Below, one piece after another: positions 1 to 4,922 of a stretch of DNA of 9,299 nucleotides. Position 1 is the first letter of the stretch; the number at the start of each line of letters is the position of its first letter. The DNA lies in contig JACPMP010000002.1 in the NCBI GenBank assembly GCA_016185915.1, positions 1 to 9,299 of the forward strand, written 5' to 3'. Source of the DNA: Candidatus Woesearchaeota archaeon. GTDB lineage: Archaea > Nanobdellota > Nanobdellia > Woesearchaeales > GW2011-AR4. The notes under the pieces were generated by a model. It saw only the letters and a list, made by a program, of their open reading frames with translations, made no database searches and was not told where the DNA came from. The position numbers and the translations under genes are program-made.

Positions 1-202
1 CTTCAATAATTGACTTTAGAGATGCAAGCTCTGCTATCAAAGTTTTTCCAGATGCTGTCGGAGTGCAAACTAACAAATTTTTTCCTTCTAAAAGCCCATT
101 TTTGATGGATTTTTCCTGTTCAGGCCTCAGCATTGTTATCTCTTTTTCAAGAATTTCGTACAATTCTTTTGGTATTTTTTCTTTTATTGATTCTAATTCC
201 AT
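1..202 (-). CDS. Hel308-like DNA helicase, N-terminal part (partial, runs off left edge)
   Basis: Reverse-strand reading frame beginning with ATG at 202 and still open at position 1; 67 codons are visible. Residues 24-34 read like the Q-motif region of Hel308/Ski2-type superfamily 2 helicases (Leu-Arg-Pro-Glu-Gln), and residues 47-54 (TPTASGKT) are a Walker A/motif I, followed by the LIAELA helix typical of Hel308. These helicases unwind forked DNA 3'-5' at stalled replication forks; that role is family knowledge. The start is supported by a minus-strand TATA-like box (225-233) centred 27 nt upstream, implying a leaderless mRNA. Whether this gene encodes the whole helicase or only the first RecA domain cannot be seen here. 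The gene at the right edge encodes only the second RecA domain onward, so this may be the matching N-terminal half of a split enzyme. Family assignment is strong; the exact subfamily (Hel308 versus another Ski2-like) is less so. Confidence 0.85.
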   Translation of the reverse strand, partial: MELESIKEKIPKELYEILEKEITMLRPEQEKSIKNGLLEGKNLLVCTPTASGKTLIAELASLKSIIE

Positions 203-224
203 AATTTGAGATATTGAGCTATAA

Positions 225-233
225 TTTTTAAAG
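225..233 (-). promoter_or_regulatory. TATA box for the N-terminal helicase gene
   Basis: CTTTAAAAA on the minus strand, centred about 27 nt before the ATG at 202. This spacing puts the transcription start at or next to the start codon, the archaeal leaderless arrangement. It forms a divergent pair with the plus-strand box at 246-254. Confidence 0.6.
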
Positions 234-245
234 TTTATGTAAAAA

Positions 246-254
246 TTTATAAAT
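246..254 (+). promoter_or_regulatory. TATA box for the membrane protein gene at 277
   Basis: TTTATAAAT centred 27 nt before the ATG at 277, with no Shine-Dalgarno sequence between. This indicates a leaderless transcript. Confidence 0.65.
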
Positions 255-276
255 CCAACCAAAAAATAATCGCAAA

Positions 277-699
277 ATGAAAACATCAGTGCATTTATGG
301 GTATCTTTGATAATTGCAGCAGCATTTTATCCATTATACAGTTGGAAGGTGGTTTTTATAATTGTCGGCGGAGTTTTAATAGATATTGACCATTATTTTT
401 GGTACGTTTATAAATACCAAGATCTCAGTATTATTAAATCTTATAAATTTTACATTAAAAATGTAAGTGAAAACAATTTTTCTAATGTTATTGGCATTCT
501 GTTGGTATCCCACACTATAGAATTTCTATTATTGATGCTGGTCTTATCTCTTTACAATCAATTTGCGTTAATCTTTACAATCGGACTTTTATCACACTAT
601 GTGCTGGATTTGATTTATTTATATTTTATACCAAGGCGGTTTATAGTCAACCATTCTCTAATCTATTGGGTTTTTAAGAATAAAATTCAAAAGGTTTAA
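277..699 (+). CDS. YdjM/DUF457-like integral membrane protein (putative metal-dependent hydrolase family)
   Basis: 140 residues, mostly hydrophobic, with about four membrane segments (roughly residues 5-20, 24-42, 70-93 and 96-118). The pattern resembles the YdjM/DUF457 family of membrane-bound proteins annotated as metal-dependent hydrolases: an early His (H6), an acidic LIDIDH motif (D36, D38, H39) at the end of a membrane helix, a mid-protein Ser-His (H79) and a LLSHYVLDLI helix (H107, D111). In that family the His/Asp residues are the presumed metal ligands; no substrate is established. The protein has a positively charged, cytoplasmic-looking C-terminus. ATG 277 is chosen because a TATA box sits 27 nt upstream. 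Its stop codon lies inside the TATA box of the next gene, so the two genes probably have separate promoters despite their proximity. The family call is by motif pattern only. Confidence 0.6.
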   Translation: MKTSVHLWVSLIIAAAFYPLYSWKVVFIIVGGVLIDIDHYFWYVYKYQDLSIIKSYKFYIKNVSENNFSNVIGILLVSHTIEFLLLMLVLSLYNQFALIFTIGLLSHYVLDLIYLYFIPRRFIVNHSLIYWVFKNKIQKV

Positions 700-703
700 A
701 TAA
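695..703 (+). promoter_or_regulatory. TATA box for the GalT-like gene
   Basis: TTTAAATAA centred about 29 nt before ATG 728. It overlaps the stop codon of the preceding gene. No Shine-Dalgarno sequence precedes the ATG, so a leaderless transcript is likely. Confidence 0.5.
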
Positions 704-727
704 TTCTATTTTGAATTTATATTTAAG

Positions 728-1666
728 ATGGGTATAATAAGAAAAGATTACATTCTTAACAGATGGGTTTATTATGCTACTTCAAGAAGCAAAAGACCTC
801 GGGAGTTTAAAAGAACAGATGTAAAGGAGCAAACAAAAACATGTTTTTTTTGTCCATCGAATGAGCATTTGACACCGCCAGAAATTGGAAGGGTTGAATA
901 TAAGGAAGCTTGGAAGATGAGATGGTTTTTGAATAAGTTCCCAGCTGTTGAAAAGAAAGGAAGTGCAAGGCCTAAGTCAAAAAAGTTTTTTTTAGAGCGA
1001 GATTCTTATGGAATACATGAAATAATCGTAGAAACACAACATCATAAGTCGCAACTTGCAGATTTGCCTGTTCAGCAAATAAGAGAGCTGCTTGAAGTAT
1101 GCAAAGTAAGAATAAAGGAATTAAACAAGTTAAAGGGCATAAAATACGTTGAAATATTTAAAAATCATGGCGAGGATGCCGGAACTTCGCTAGTTCATAG
1201 CCATACCCAAGTTGTTGCATTGCCCCAAATTCCGAGCTTAGTTACAGAGGAAGCTAAGGCATCTATAAAGAACAGAAAATGTTTGTATTGCGATATAATC
1301 AAAATAGAGGCAAAATCGAAGAGAAAGATTTTTGAGACAAAAAATGTTATTGCATTTGCCCCGTTTGCATCGCGCTTTAACTATGAAGCTTGGATTTTTG
1401 TTAAAAAGCACAAGAAAACGATGGAAGAATTAGAAGAAAATGAAATAGAAGATTTGGCTTTGGCATTGAAAAAAATACTTGTCAAATTAAAAAAGATAAA
1501 TGCCTCTTACAATTTTTTTATTCATTATTCCCCAATAGGAGAAGATTTACATTTCCATATTGAAGTAACTCCAAGAATTGCAACATGGGGCGGCTTTGAG
1601 ATTTCAACAGATGCTGTAATAAATTCTGTTTTGCCAGAAGATGCGGCGAGGTTTTATAGAAGATAA
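728..1666 (+). CDS. galT: GalT-like hexose-1-phosphate uridylyltransferase / ADP-glucose phosphorylase (HIT superfamily)
   Basis: 312 residues forming two HIT-type halves. The N-terminal half has a CFFCPSNE zinc-type motif (C39, C42), an NKFP motif (69-72), HEIIVE (97-102) and the active-site stretch NHG...AGTSLVHSHTQ with the HxHxQ triad H157, H159 and Q161. H159 is the expected nucleotidylated His. The C-terminal half has a second C-x2-C pair (C185, C188) and an LHFHIEVTPR segment (H275, H277). GalT transfers UMP between UDP-glucose and galactose-1-phosphate in the cytoplasm. The HSHTQ-plus-ALP context also resembles eukaryotic ADP-glucose phosphorylases, so the nucleotide and sugar specificity are open. 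The start at ATG 728 fits the family N-terminus (R-x-D...R-W-V-Y-Y-A) and the upstream TATA box. A small membrane protein follows after 5 nt and is probably co-transcribed. The superfamily is certain; the substrate is not. Confidence 0.85.
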   Translation: MGIIRKDYILNRWVYYATSRSKRPREFKRTDVKEQTKTCFFCPSNEHLTPPEIGRVEYKEAWKMRWFLNKFPAVEKKGSARPKSKKFFLERDSYGIHEIIVETQHHKSQLADLPVQQIRELLEVCKVRIKELNKLKGIKYVEIFKNHGEDAGTSLVHSHTQVVALPQIPSLVTEEAKASIKNRKCLYCDIIKIEAKSKRKIFETKNVIAFAPFASRFNYEAWIFVKKHKKTMEELEENEIEDLALALKKILVKLKKINASYNFFIHYSPIGEDLHFHIEVTPRIATWGGFEISTDAVINSVLPEDAARFYRR

Positions 1667-1671
1667 TTATA

Positions 1672-2079
1672 ATGAATCCGAAAAAATGGTTTAAATCAAA
1701 ACCGTATTGGTTTAAGGGAATATTGATGGGGGTGATTTATCCACTTGCTATAATATCAGTTATTATTTTAATAAATTTGTTAAATTTTATAAAATTAGGT
1801 TTTATTTTTGAAATAATTCTTGGCTTCTTGATGTACCCCATCATACTCTTTAATAAATTAATTAATTATGCTATCCTCTGGGTATTCTACCCATCTTACA
1901 TGCTAACTGAGAGTTTTATTTATATAAAATGTAGCAATTTAATCTGCAATAGCCCAAATGGATGCTTTTCCGCATTTAGATTCTGTTTTTTATTTATTGA
2001 TATAGTGCTCGCATTTATATTAGGTTGTGGCACAGGATTGCTTGTTAGCATAATAAGACAAAAATTTATTAGAAAATGA
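1672..2079 (+). CDS. Small hypothetical membrane protein, Cys-containing
   Basis: 135 residues, not recognised. A basic N-terminus (residues 1-15, rich in Lys and aromatics) is followed by hydrophobic segments at about 17-38, 42-60 and 106-128, with a possible fourth around 64-73. The segment between the last two helices carries four Cys (C87, C92, C98, C105) and C119 lies within the last helix; the loop could be a disulfide-bonded external loop or a metal site, but no known motif is evident. The C-terminus is basic (RQKFIRK), suggesting a cytoplasmic tail. The ATG lies 5 nt after the GalT-like stop without a promoter or Shine-Dalgarno sequence of its own, so translation is probably coupled to that gene. 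It ends 12 nt before the convergent phosphoglycerate mutase stop. Reality as a gene is supported by the clean open frame, membrane topology and operon spacing; function is unknown. Confidence 0.65.
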   Translation: MNPKKWFKSKPYWFKGILMGVIYPLAIISVIILINLLNFIKLGFIFEIILGFLMYPIILFNKLINYAILWVFYPSYMLTESFIYIKCSNLICNSPNGCFSAFRFCFLFIDIVLAFILGCGTGLLVSIIRQKFIRK

Positions 2080-2091
2080 TTTGTAAAATAT

Positions 2092-2838
2092 TTATTTCTT
2101 AACTTTTCCTTGAGCGACAACTTCGCTAATTCTTTTTTCAATTTCTTTTTTGTCGCCTAAAAAATAATGATTGATTGGCTTCAAATCCTTATCGAGCTCA
2201 TAAACAAGAGGAACTCCTGTAGGTATGTTGAAATTAACAATGTCTTTATCGGAAATTTTATCGATAATTTTGACAAGCGCTCTCAAGCTGTTGCCGCTTG
2301 CAGAGACAAGAACCTTTTTTCCATCCTTAATTGCAGGCGCGATTTTTTCTTTCCAGTAAGGCTTTACCCTGCTGACGCAGTCCTTCAATGACTCAGTCAA
2401 TGGCAAATATTTTTTACTTATTCCATTGTATAACGGGTCATTTCCCGGCCATCTTGGATCATCCTTGCTTAGTTTCGTCGGTCTTACATCATAGCTTCTT
2501 CTCCATGTATGAACTTGCTCTTCTCCATATTTAGCTGCCATTTCTGATTTATTAAGTCCTTGCAGTGCGCCATAGTGCCTTTCATTTAGTTGCCATGCAT
2601 TATGCACTGGAGCCTTTAGTTGCATTTCCTTAAGAACTAAATTTGTCGTATCAATTGCTCTCTTATGTAAGTTTGTAAAGGCAATATCAAAAATAAATCC
2701 ACTCTCCTTTAAAATTTTTCCTGCTTTTTTTGCCTCTTCAATGCCTTGCTCTGTTAATGGAACATCGGTCCATCCTGTAAATCTGTTCTCCTTGTTCCAT
2801 GTGCTTTGACCGTGCCGCAAAAGAACAAGCTTAATCAT
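2092..2838 (-). CDS. gpmA: 2,3-bisphosphoglycerate-dependent phosphoglycerate mutase, with Ser at the second catalytic His position
   Basis: 248 residues, the usual length for bacterial-type dPGM, which interconverts 3- and 2-phosphoglycerate in the cytoplasm. The phospho-His motif is present (LLRHGQSTWN, R8 and H9), as are the substrate loop NRFTGWTDVPLTEQG (18-32), R60 of HKRAIDT, the acid E86 in NERHYGALQG, and the RRSYDVRP loop (113-120). The C-terminal IPTGVPLVYEL (about 201-211) is classic. The motif that normally reads AHGNSLRAL reads ASGNSLRAL here: S181 replaces the second catalytic His. This was checked on the minus strand (the codon is AGC at about 2298-2296). Enolase, the next enzyme of the pathway, lies upstream on the same strand, separated by a 144-nt leader with hairpins. 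The start ATG 2838 gives the canonical N-terminus. Family assignment is near certain; catalytic competence is questionable or the site is variant. Confidence 0.95.
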   Translation of the reverse strand: MIKLVLLRHGQSTWNKENRFTGWTDVPLTEQGIEEAKKAGKILKESGFIFDIAFTNLHKRAIDTTNLVLKEMQLKAPVHNAWQLNERHYGALQGLNKSEMAAKYGEEQVHTWRRSYDVRPTKLSKDDPRWPGNDPLYNGISKKYLPLTESLKDCVSRVKPYWKEKIAPAIKDGKKVLVSASGNSLRALVKIIDKISDKDIVNFNIPTGVPLVYELDKDLKPINHYFLGDKKEIEKRISEVVAQGKVKK

Positions 2839-2859
2839 TTTATTTGATTCATTTTTGTT

Positions 2860-2919
2860 TCACTTTTCAATATGTTCCTTCGGAACAAACTTTAGTGTTC
2901 GGTTTTCGTTCTCTGCCAT
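2860..2919 (-). CDS. Possible 19-codon leader ORF upstream of gpmA
   Basis: Reverse-strand ATG at 2919 preceded by a Shine-Dalgarno-like AGGTGAGG about 9 nt upstream, encoding MAENENRTLKFVPKEHIEK and ending in TGA at 2862-2860. It is in the same frame as gpmA, 21 nt short of its ATG. The start codon sits in the loop of a perfect 10-bp hairpin (2901-2930). No similarity is recognised. It could be a regulatory leader peptide or chance; its only support is position, ribosome-binding site and hairpin. Confidence 0.25.
   Translation of the reverse strand: MAENENRTLKFVPKEHIEK
2873..2887 (-). repeat. Small hairpin in the gpmA leader
   Basis: TGTTCC / GGAACA, a 6-bp perfect inverted repeat around a 3-nt loop, lying inside the possible leader ORF. 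There is no T-run after it on the minus strand, so it does not look like a terminator. Confidence 0.45.
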
Positions 2920-2930
2920 TAACGAAAACC
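2901..2930 (-). promoter_or_regulatory. Perfect 10-bp inverted repeat in the eno-gpmA spacer
   Basis: GGTTTTCGTT and AACGAAAACC pair perfectly around a 10-nt loop (2911-2920). On the minus strand the loop contains the ATG of the possible leader ORF, and a purine-rich ribosome-binding-like sequence (AGGTGAGG) abuts and partly enters the 5' arm. The arrangement suggests either translational control of the gpmA leader or a protein-binding operator. No T-run follows directly, so a simple terminator for enolase is less likely. Confidence 0.45.
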
Positions 2931-2982
2931 TCACCTATCTATTGTAAATTTATTTTTTACTGTTTATTGTATTCTTTCTAAT

Positions 2983-4254
2983 TCAAAACTTCGCAAACTT
3001 CACTTTCTTTCCTAATTCTTCCTCAATCCTCAATAACCTATTATACTTAGCAGTCCTTTCGCTTCTTGCAGGTGCTCCAAACTTGCTTTGATTTGCTCCA
3101 ATTCCAACAACCAAATCTGCAATAAAGCTGTCTTCTGTTTCGCCGCTTCTGTGGCTGACTACAACATTCCATTTATTTTGAAAAGATAAATTTGCAGCAT
3201 CTAATGCCTCTGTTACAGTTCCGATTTGATTGACTTTAAGCAGCAAAGCATTACATGCATTTTCATCAATAGCTTTTTTTATTCTTCTCATATTTGTAAC
3301 AAGCAAATCGTCTCCCACAATCTGTACCATCTTCCCTAATTCTTTGTTAAAAAGTTTCCAGCCATCCCAATCATCTTGTGAAAATCCGTCTTCTATTGAT
3401 ATAATGGGGAACTTTTCAATTAAATCTTTGTAAAAATCAACCAATTCATTTCTATTATATTCTTTATTTGAAATCTTATATTTTTGATTTTTCTCATCAT
3501 AAAATTCAGATGCAGCGCAATCCAATGCCAGTTTTATCTTTCCGCTGTATCCAGCTTCATCTATCGCTTTTAATAATAACCCTAATCTTTCCTCAACACT
3601 TTCAATCGGAGGAGCAAACCCCCCCTCATCTCCAAGCAATGTCGCTTTAGCGCCATATTTGTGCTTTAAGATATTTTTTAAAGTGTGGTAAGTTTCAACC
3701 CCTGCTCTTAAAGCGTCACTAAAATTTTTAAATCCAAGAGGCATTATCATATGTTCCTGTATGTCATAATCAACGCCAGCATGCTTTCCACTATTAATAA
3801 CATTCATTTGCGGAATAGGCATAACTAATTTTTTAGAATTAGATAATTTTTGGATGTATTCATATAACTCTTTGTTATTACAAATTGCGCCTGCTTTGCA
3901 AACTGCTATGGACACTCCAAGAATCGAATTAGCTCCAAGCTTAGATTTATTTTCAGTTCCATCAAGCTCAATCAAAATATTGTCTATCTCTCTTTGCTGT
4001 ATGCAATCCATTCCAATAAGTTTTTTTGCTAATACCTTATTAACATTAGCTACAGCTTTTAGAATTCCTTTGCCAGAATATCTTTTATCATCATTGTCCC
4101 TTAATTCTAATGCTTCGTGAATTCCTGTTGATGCGCCGCTTGGCACAATCGCTTTTGCACAGCACGAGCTTGTTATCAAATCTACTTCAATAGTTGGATT
4201 GCCTCTCGAATCAAGAACTTCTCTTGCTTTGATTTTTTTTATCTTAAAGCCCAA
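2983..4254 (-). CDS. eno: Enolase (phosphopyruvate hydratase)
   Basis: 423 residues from the chosen start, the normal length. The enzyme dehydrates 2-phosphoglycerate to phosphoenolpyruvate with Mg2+. All hallmark motifs are present: AREVLDSRGNPTIEVD at the N-terminus, the mobile loop PSGASTG, GDEGGFAP with the catalytic acid E210, the metal-ligand segments LALDCAASEF, SIEDGFSQDDWDGW and VGDDLLVTN, the catalytic base K340 in LLLKVNQIGT, and SHRSGETEDSFIADL plus the GAPARSERTAKYNRLLRIEEELG tail. There is no in-frame ATG. The TTG at 4254 is preferred because an AGGGG ribosome-binding sequence lies 9 nt upstream, the TATA box (4293-4301) then gives a short leader, and the resulting N-terminus matches the family. 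A TTG at 4275 would add seven residues. gpmA lies downstream on the same strand; the two catalyse consecutive steps. Confidence 0.97.
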   Translation of the reverse strand: MGFKIKKIKAREVLDSRGNPTIEVDLITSSCCAKAIVPSGASTGIHEALELRDNDDKRYSGKGILKAVANVNKVLAKKLIGMDCIQQREIDNILIELDGTENKSKLGANSILGVSIAVCKAGAICNNKELYEYIQKLSNSKKLVMPIPQMNVINSGKHAGVDYDIQEHMIMPLGFKNFSDALRAGVETYHTLKNILKHKYGAKATLLGDEGGFAPPIESVEERLGLLLKAIDEAGYSGKIKLALDCAASEFYDEKNQKYKISNKEYNRNELVDFYKDLIEKFPIISIEDGFSQDDWDGWKLFNKELGKMVQIVGDDLLVTNMRRIKKAIDENACNALLLKVNQIGTVTEALDAANLSFQNKWNVVVSHRSGETEDSFIADLVVGIGANQSKFGAPARSERTAKYNRLLRIEEELGKKVKFAKF

Positions 4255-4292
4255 CGATAACCGCCCCTTTGCCAAAAAAAAGAAGACGGCTG

Positions 4293-4301
4293 TATTTAAA
4301 T
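4293..4301 (-). promoter_or_regulatory. TATA box for enolase
   Basis: ATTTAAATA on the minus strand (flanked AAT...CAG), about 43 nt before the preferred TTG start at 4254. Transcription would begin near 4271, leaving a short leader that just contains the AGGGG ribosome-binding sequence at 4268-4264. Confidence 0.6.
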
Positions 4302-4337
4302 ATTTCGAATAAAACTTTCTATCAATTTTACAGCATC

Positions 4338-4412
4338 ACCACTAATTTTCGCCTCGTAATCGATTCGATATTTAATGAATATAATGGGCGAGGCAAATTT
4401 TAGTGGTAGACA
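4338..4412 (+). ncRNA. Candidate structured RNA (hairpin with H/ACA-like geometry)
   Basis: Positions 4338-4356 and 4389-4407 can pair at 16 of 19 positions. An 8-bp lower stem (4338-4345 with 4400-4407), an AU-rich internal loop region (4346-4350 opposite 4395-4399) and a 6-bp GC-rich upper stem (GCCTCG/CGAGGC) enclose a 32-nt apical region, which has a further ATTC/GAAT pairing. An ACA triplet (4410-4412) follows the lower stem by 2 nt, 15 nt below the upper stem, which is the spacing expected of archaeal H/ACA pseudouridylation guides. Two A-U pairs could close part of the pocket, and I see no convincing kink-turn, so the H/ACA call is tentative. It could instead be a regulatory element of the divergent enolase and tRNA promoters, or an RNA from the other strand. 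Confidence 0.35.
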
Positions 4413-4427
4413 AAATTTACCGAGCAC

Positions 4428-4522
4428 TAGAATTAGACTGAGCGAAGCGAAGTCAGATTGAATTTTAAATTTGTTACTTAGATTTTTTCAACGAAACCTA
4501 TTTAAACAAAAATCTAATTCTA
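4428..4522. repeat. 10-bp inverted repeat flanking the tRNA promoter
   Basis: TAGAATTAGA (4428-4437) is the exact reverse complement of TCTAATTCTA (4513-4522), 75 nt apart. The second copy lies between the TATA box and the start of the tRNA-Asn gene. Between the copies is a GAGCGAAGCGAAG stretch inside a possible small hairpin (CTGA 4438-4441 with TCAG 4453-4456). Confidence 0.4.
4498..4507 (+). promoter_or_regulatory. TATA box for the tRNA pair
   Basis: CTATTTAAAC centred 28 nt before the first base of tRNA-Asn (4531). There is only a TTT spacer between the two tRNAs, so both are probably made as one precursor from this promoter. Confidence 0.6.
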
Positions 4523-4560
4523 AAAATTAAGCCCTTGTAGCTCAGCAGGTGGAGCGTACG

Positions 4561-4576
4561 AGATAAAATCTACGAA
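4561..4576 (+). other. tRNA-Asn intron 1 (position 30/31, 16 nt)
   Basis: Textbook bulge-helix-bulge. The four exon bases CGTA (4555-4558) pair perfectly with intron bases TACG (4571-4574). The 5' bulge is CG|A (4559-4561) and the 3' bulge is AA|G (4575-4577). The inner helix is GAT/ATC closed by an AAA loop, and the outer helix is GA (4553-4554) with CT (4578-4579). Cleavage between the second and third bulge bases gives G30 joined to G4577, which then pairs with C4600. Confidence 0.85.
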
Positions 4577-4583
4577 GCTGTTA

Positions 4584-4598
4584 GCCTATGAGTTAGAC
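4584..4598 (+). other. tRNA-Asn intron 2 (position 37/38, 15 nt)
   Basis: Canonical archaeal intron position after A37. The central helix is weak: C32-G4596, U33-A4595, G34-U4594 and a U-U mismatch. The 3' bulge AC|A (4597-4599) directly abuts the 3' anticodon strand CCGTA. This is a relaxed bulge-helix-bulge; the boundaries rest mainly on restoring the CTGTTAA loop. Confidence 0.7.
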
Positions 4599-4604
4599 AC
4601 CGTA

Positions 4605-4619
4605 AGAGAAATCCGGCAA
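4605..4619 (+). other. tRNA-Asn intron 3 (position 43/44, 15 nt)
   Basis: The exon bases CCG (4600-4602) pair with intron CGG (4614-4616). The bulges are TA|A (4603-4605) and AA|A (4618-4620). The inner helix GA/TC (4606-4607, 4612-4613) is capped by a GAAA tetraloop. Removal leaves AGGTC as the variable loop. A shift of 1-2 nt would give the same mature sequence; the bulge geometry favours this position. No clear outer helix is seen. Confidence 0.68.
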
Positions 4620-4652
4620 AGGTCACCAGTTCAAGTCTGGTCAAGGGCGTTT

Positions 4653-4746
4653 GGGCTCGTAGCTCAGCTTGGTTAGAGCGCTGCTCTGATAAAGAGATAG
4701 TCTTTCCGAGAGGCAGAGGTCGCAGGTTCAAGTCCCGCCGAGCCCA
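4653..4746 (+). tRNA. tRNA-Ile(GAU) with a 19-nt intron
   Basis: Acceptor stem GGGCTCG/CGAGCCC (4653-4659, 4739-4745) with discriminator A4746; D-stem GCTC/GAGC; anticodon stem CTGCT (4681-4685) with GGCAG (4712-4716), including a final U-G pair; loop CTGATAA with anticodon GAT; variable loop AGGTC; T-arm 4722-4738. The T-stem GCAGG/CCCGC has one A-C mismatch (A4724 opposite C4736), where archaeal relatives usually have G-C. The gene begins 3 nt after the tRNA-Asn discriminator base and no CCA is encoded. T-rich sequence follows from about 4748, suitable for archaeal termination. Confidence 0.9.
4692..4710 (+). other. tRNA-Ile intron (position 37/38, 19 nt)
   Basis: Inserted after A37. Exon CTGA (4686-4689) can pair with intron TCCG (4705-4708) at three of four positions, with AG|A as the 3' bulge. 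Within the intron AAGA/TCTT (4692-4695, 4701-4704) can form an inner stem around GATAG. This is a relaxed bulge-helix-bulge. Confidence 0.72.
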
Positions 4747-4846
4747 TATTTCATTTCTTTTCAATACAAATTTATTTAGTTTAATCCTTTACAATTAATA
4801 AAATTATTTTTACAAGATTCACAAAAAATCTTTAACTACCACAAAG

Positions 4847-4856
4847 TTTAAATATA
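4847..4856 (+). promoter_or_regulatory. TATA box for the surface lipoprotein gene
   Basis: TTTAAATATA about 70 nt before ATG 4923, predicting a leader of roughly 40-45 nt that contains a GGAGGGG ribosome-binding site (4910-4916, 6 nt from the ATG). Confidence 0.5.
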
Positions 4857-4922
4857 AGTTATTATTTTAAAATAGCAACACTTTTATTTTTCATCAAAAG
4901 AAAAAAGAAGGAGGGGCAAATA

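Larger units (their letters stand above)
4531..4649 (+). tRNA. tRNA-Asn(GUU) with three mini-introns
   Basis: Acceptor stem GCCCTTG/CAAGGGC (4531-4537, 4642-4648) with discriminator G4649; D-stem GCTC/GAGC (4540-4543, 4552-4555); T-arm ACCAG-TTCAAGT-CTGGT (4625-4641). The 119-nt gene is 46 nt longer than a 73-nt mature tRNA. Removing 4561-4576, 4584-4598 and 4605-4619 yields a fully paired anticodon stem TACGG/CCGTA, a CTGTTAA loop with anticodon GTT, and a standard AGGTC variable loop. The discriminator G fits archaeal tRNA-Asn. No single or double intron model I tried restores a paired anticodon stem. No CCA is encoded. The isotype is inferred from the anticodon and agrees with the discriminator. 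Confidence 0.82.

Noticed and set aside
1920..2391. Small ORFs overlapping the membrane protein and phosphoglycerate mutase on opposite strands
   Set aside because: Antisense shadows; the real genes have better family or operon support.
2860..2862. TGA read-through or recoding that would extend phosphoglycerate mutase by 27 codons
   Set aside because: TGA is used as a normal stop by enolase and by the gene ending at 2079, and the ATG at 2838 gives the family N-terminus exactly.
3230..4120. Three plus-strand ORFs inside enolase
   Set aside because: Shadow frames of a strongly conserved gene on the other strand.
4338..4412. C/D box guide RNA
   Set aside because: No RUGAUGA C box paired with a CUGA D box at suitable spacing on either strand; only H/ACA-like geometry is seen.
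4605..4624. Long variable arm making the first tRNA a class II tRNA (Leu or Ser)
   Set aside because: The 20-nt stretch does not form a variable-arm stem, and the anticodon stem and GTT loop fit tRNA-Asn. A 15-nt intron with bulge-helix-bulge features explains the length.
4570..4764. 64-codon reverse ORF
   Set aside because: It is antisense to both tRNA genes; the frame is open only because of tRNA composition.
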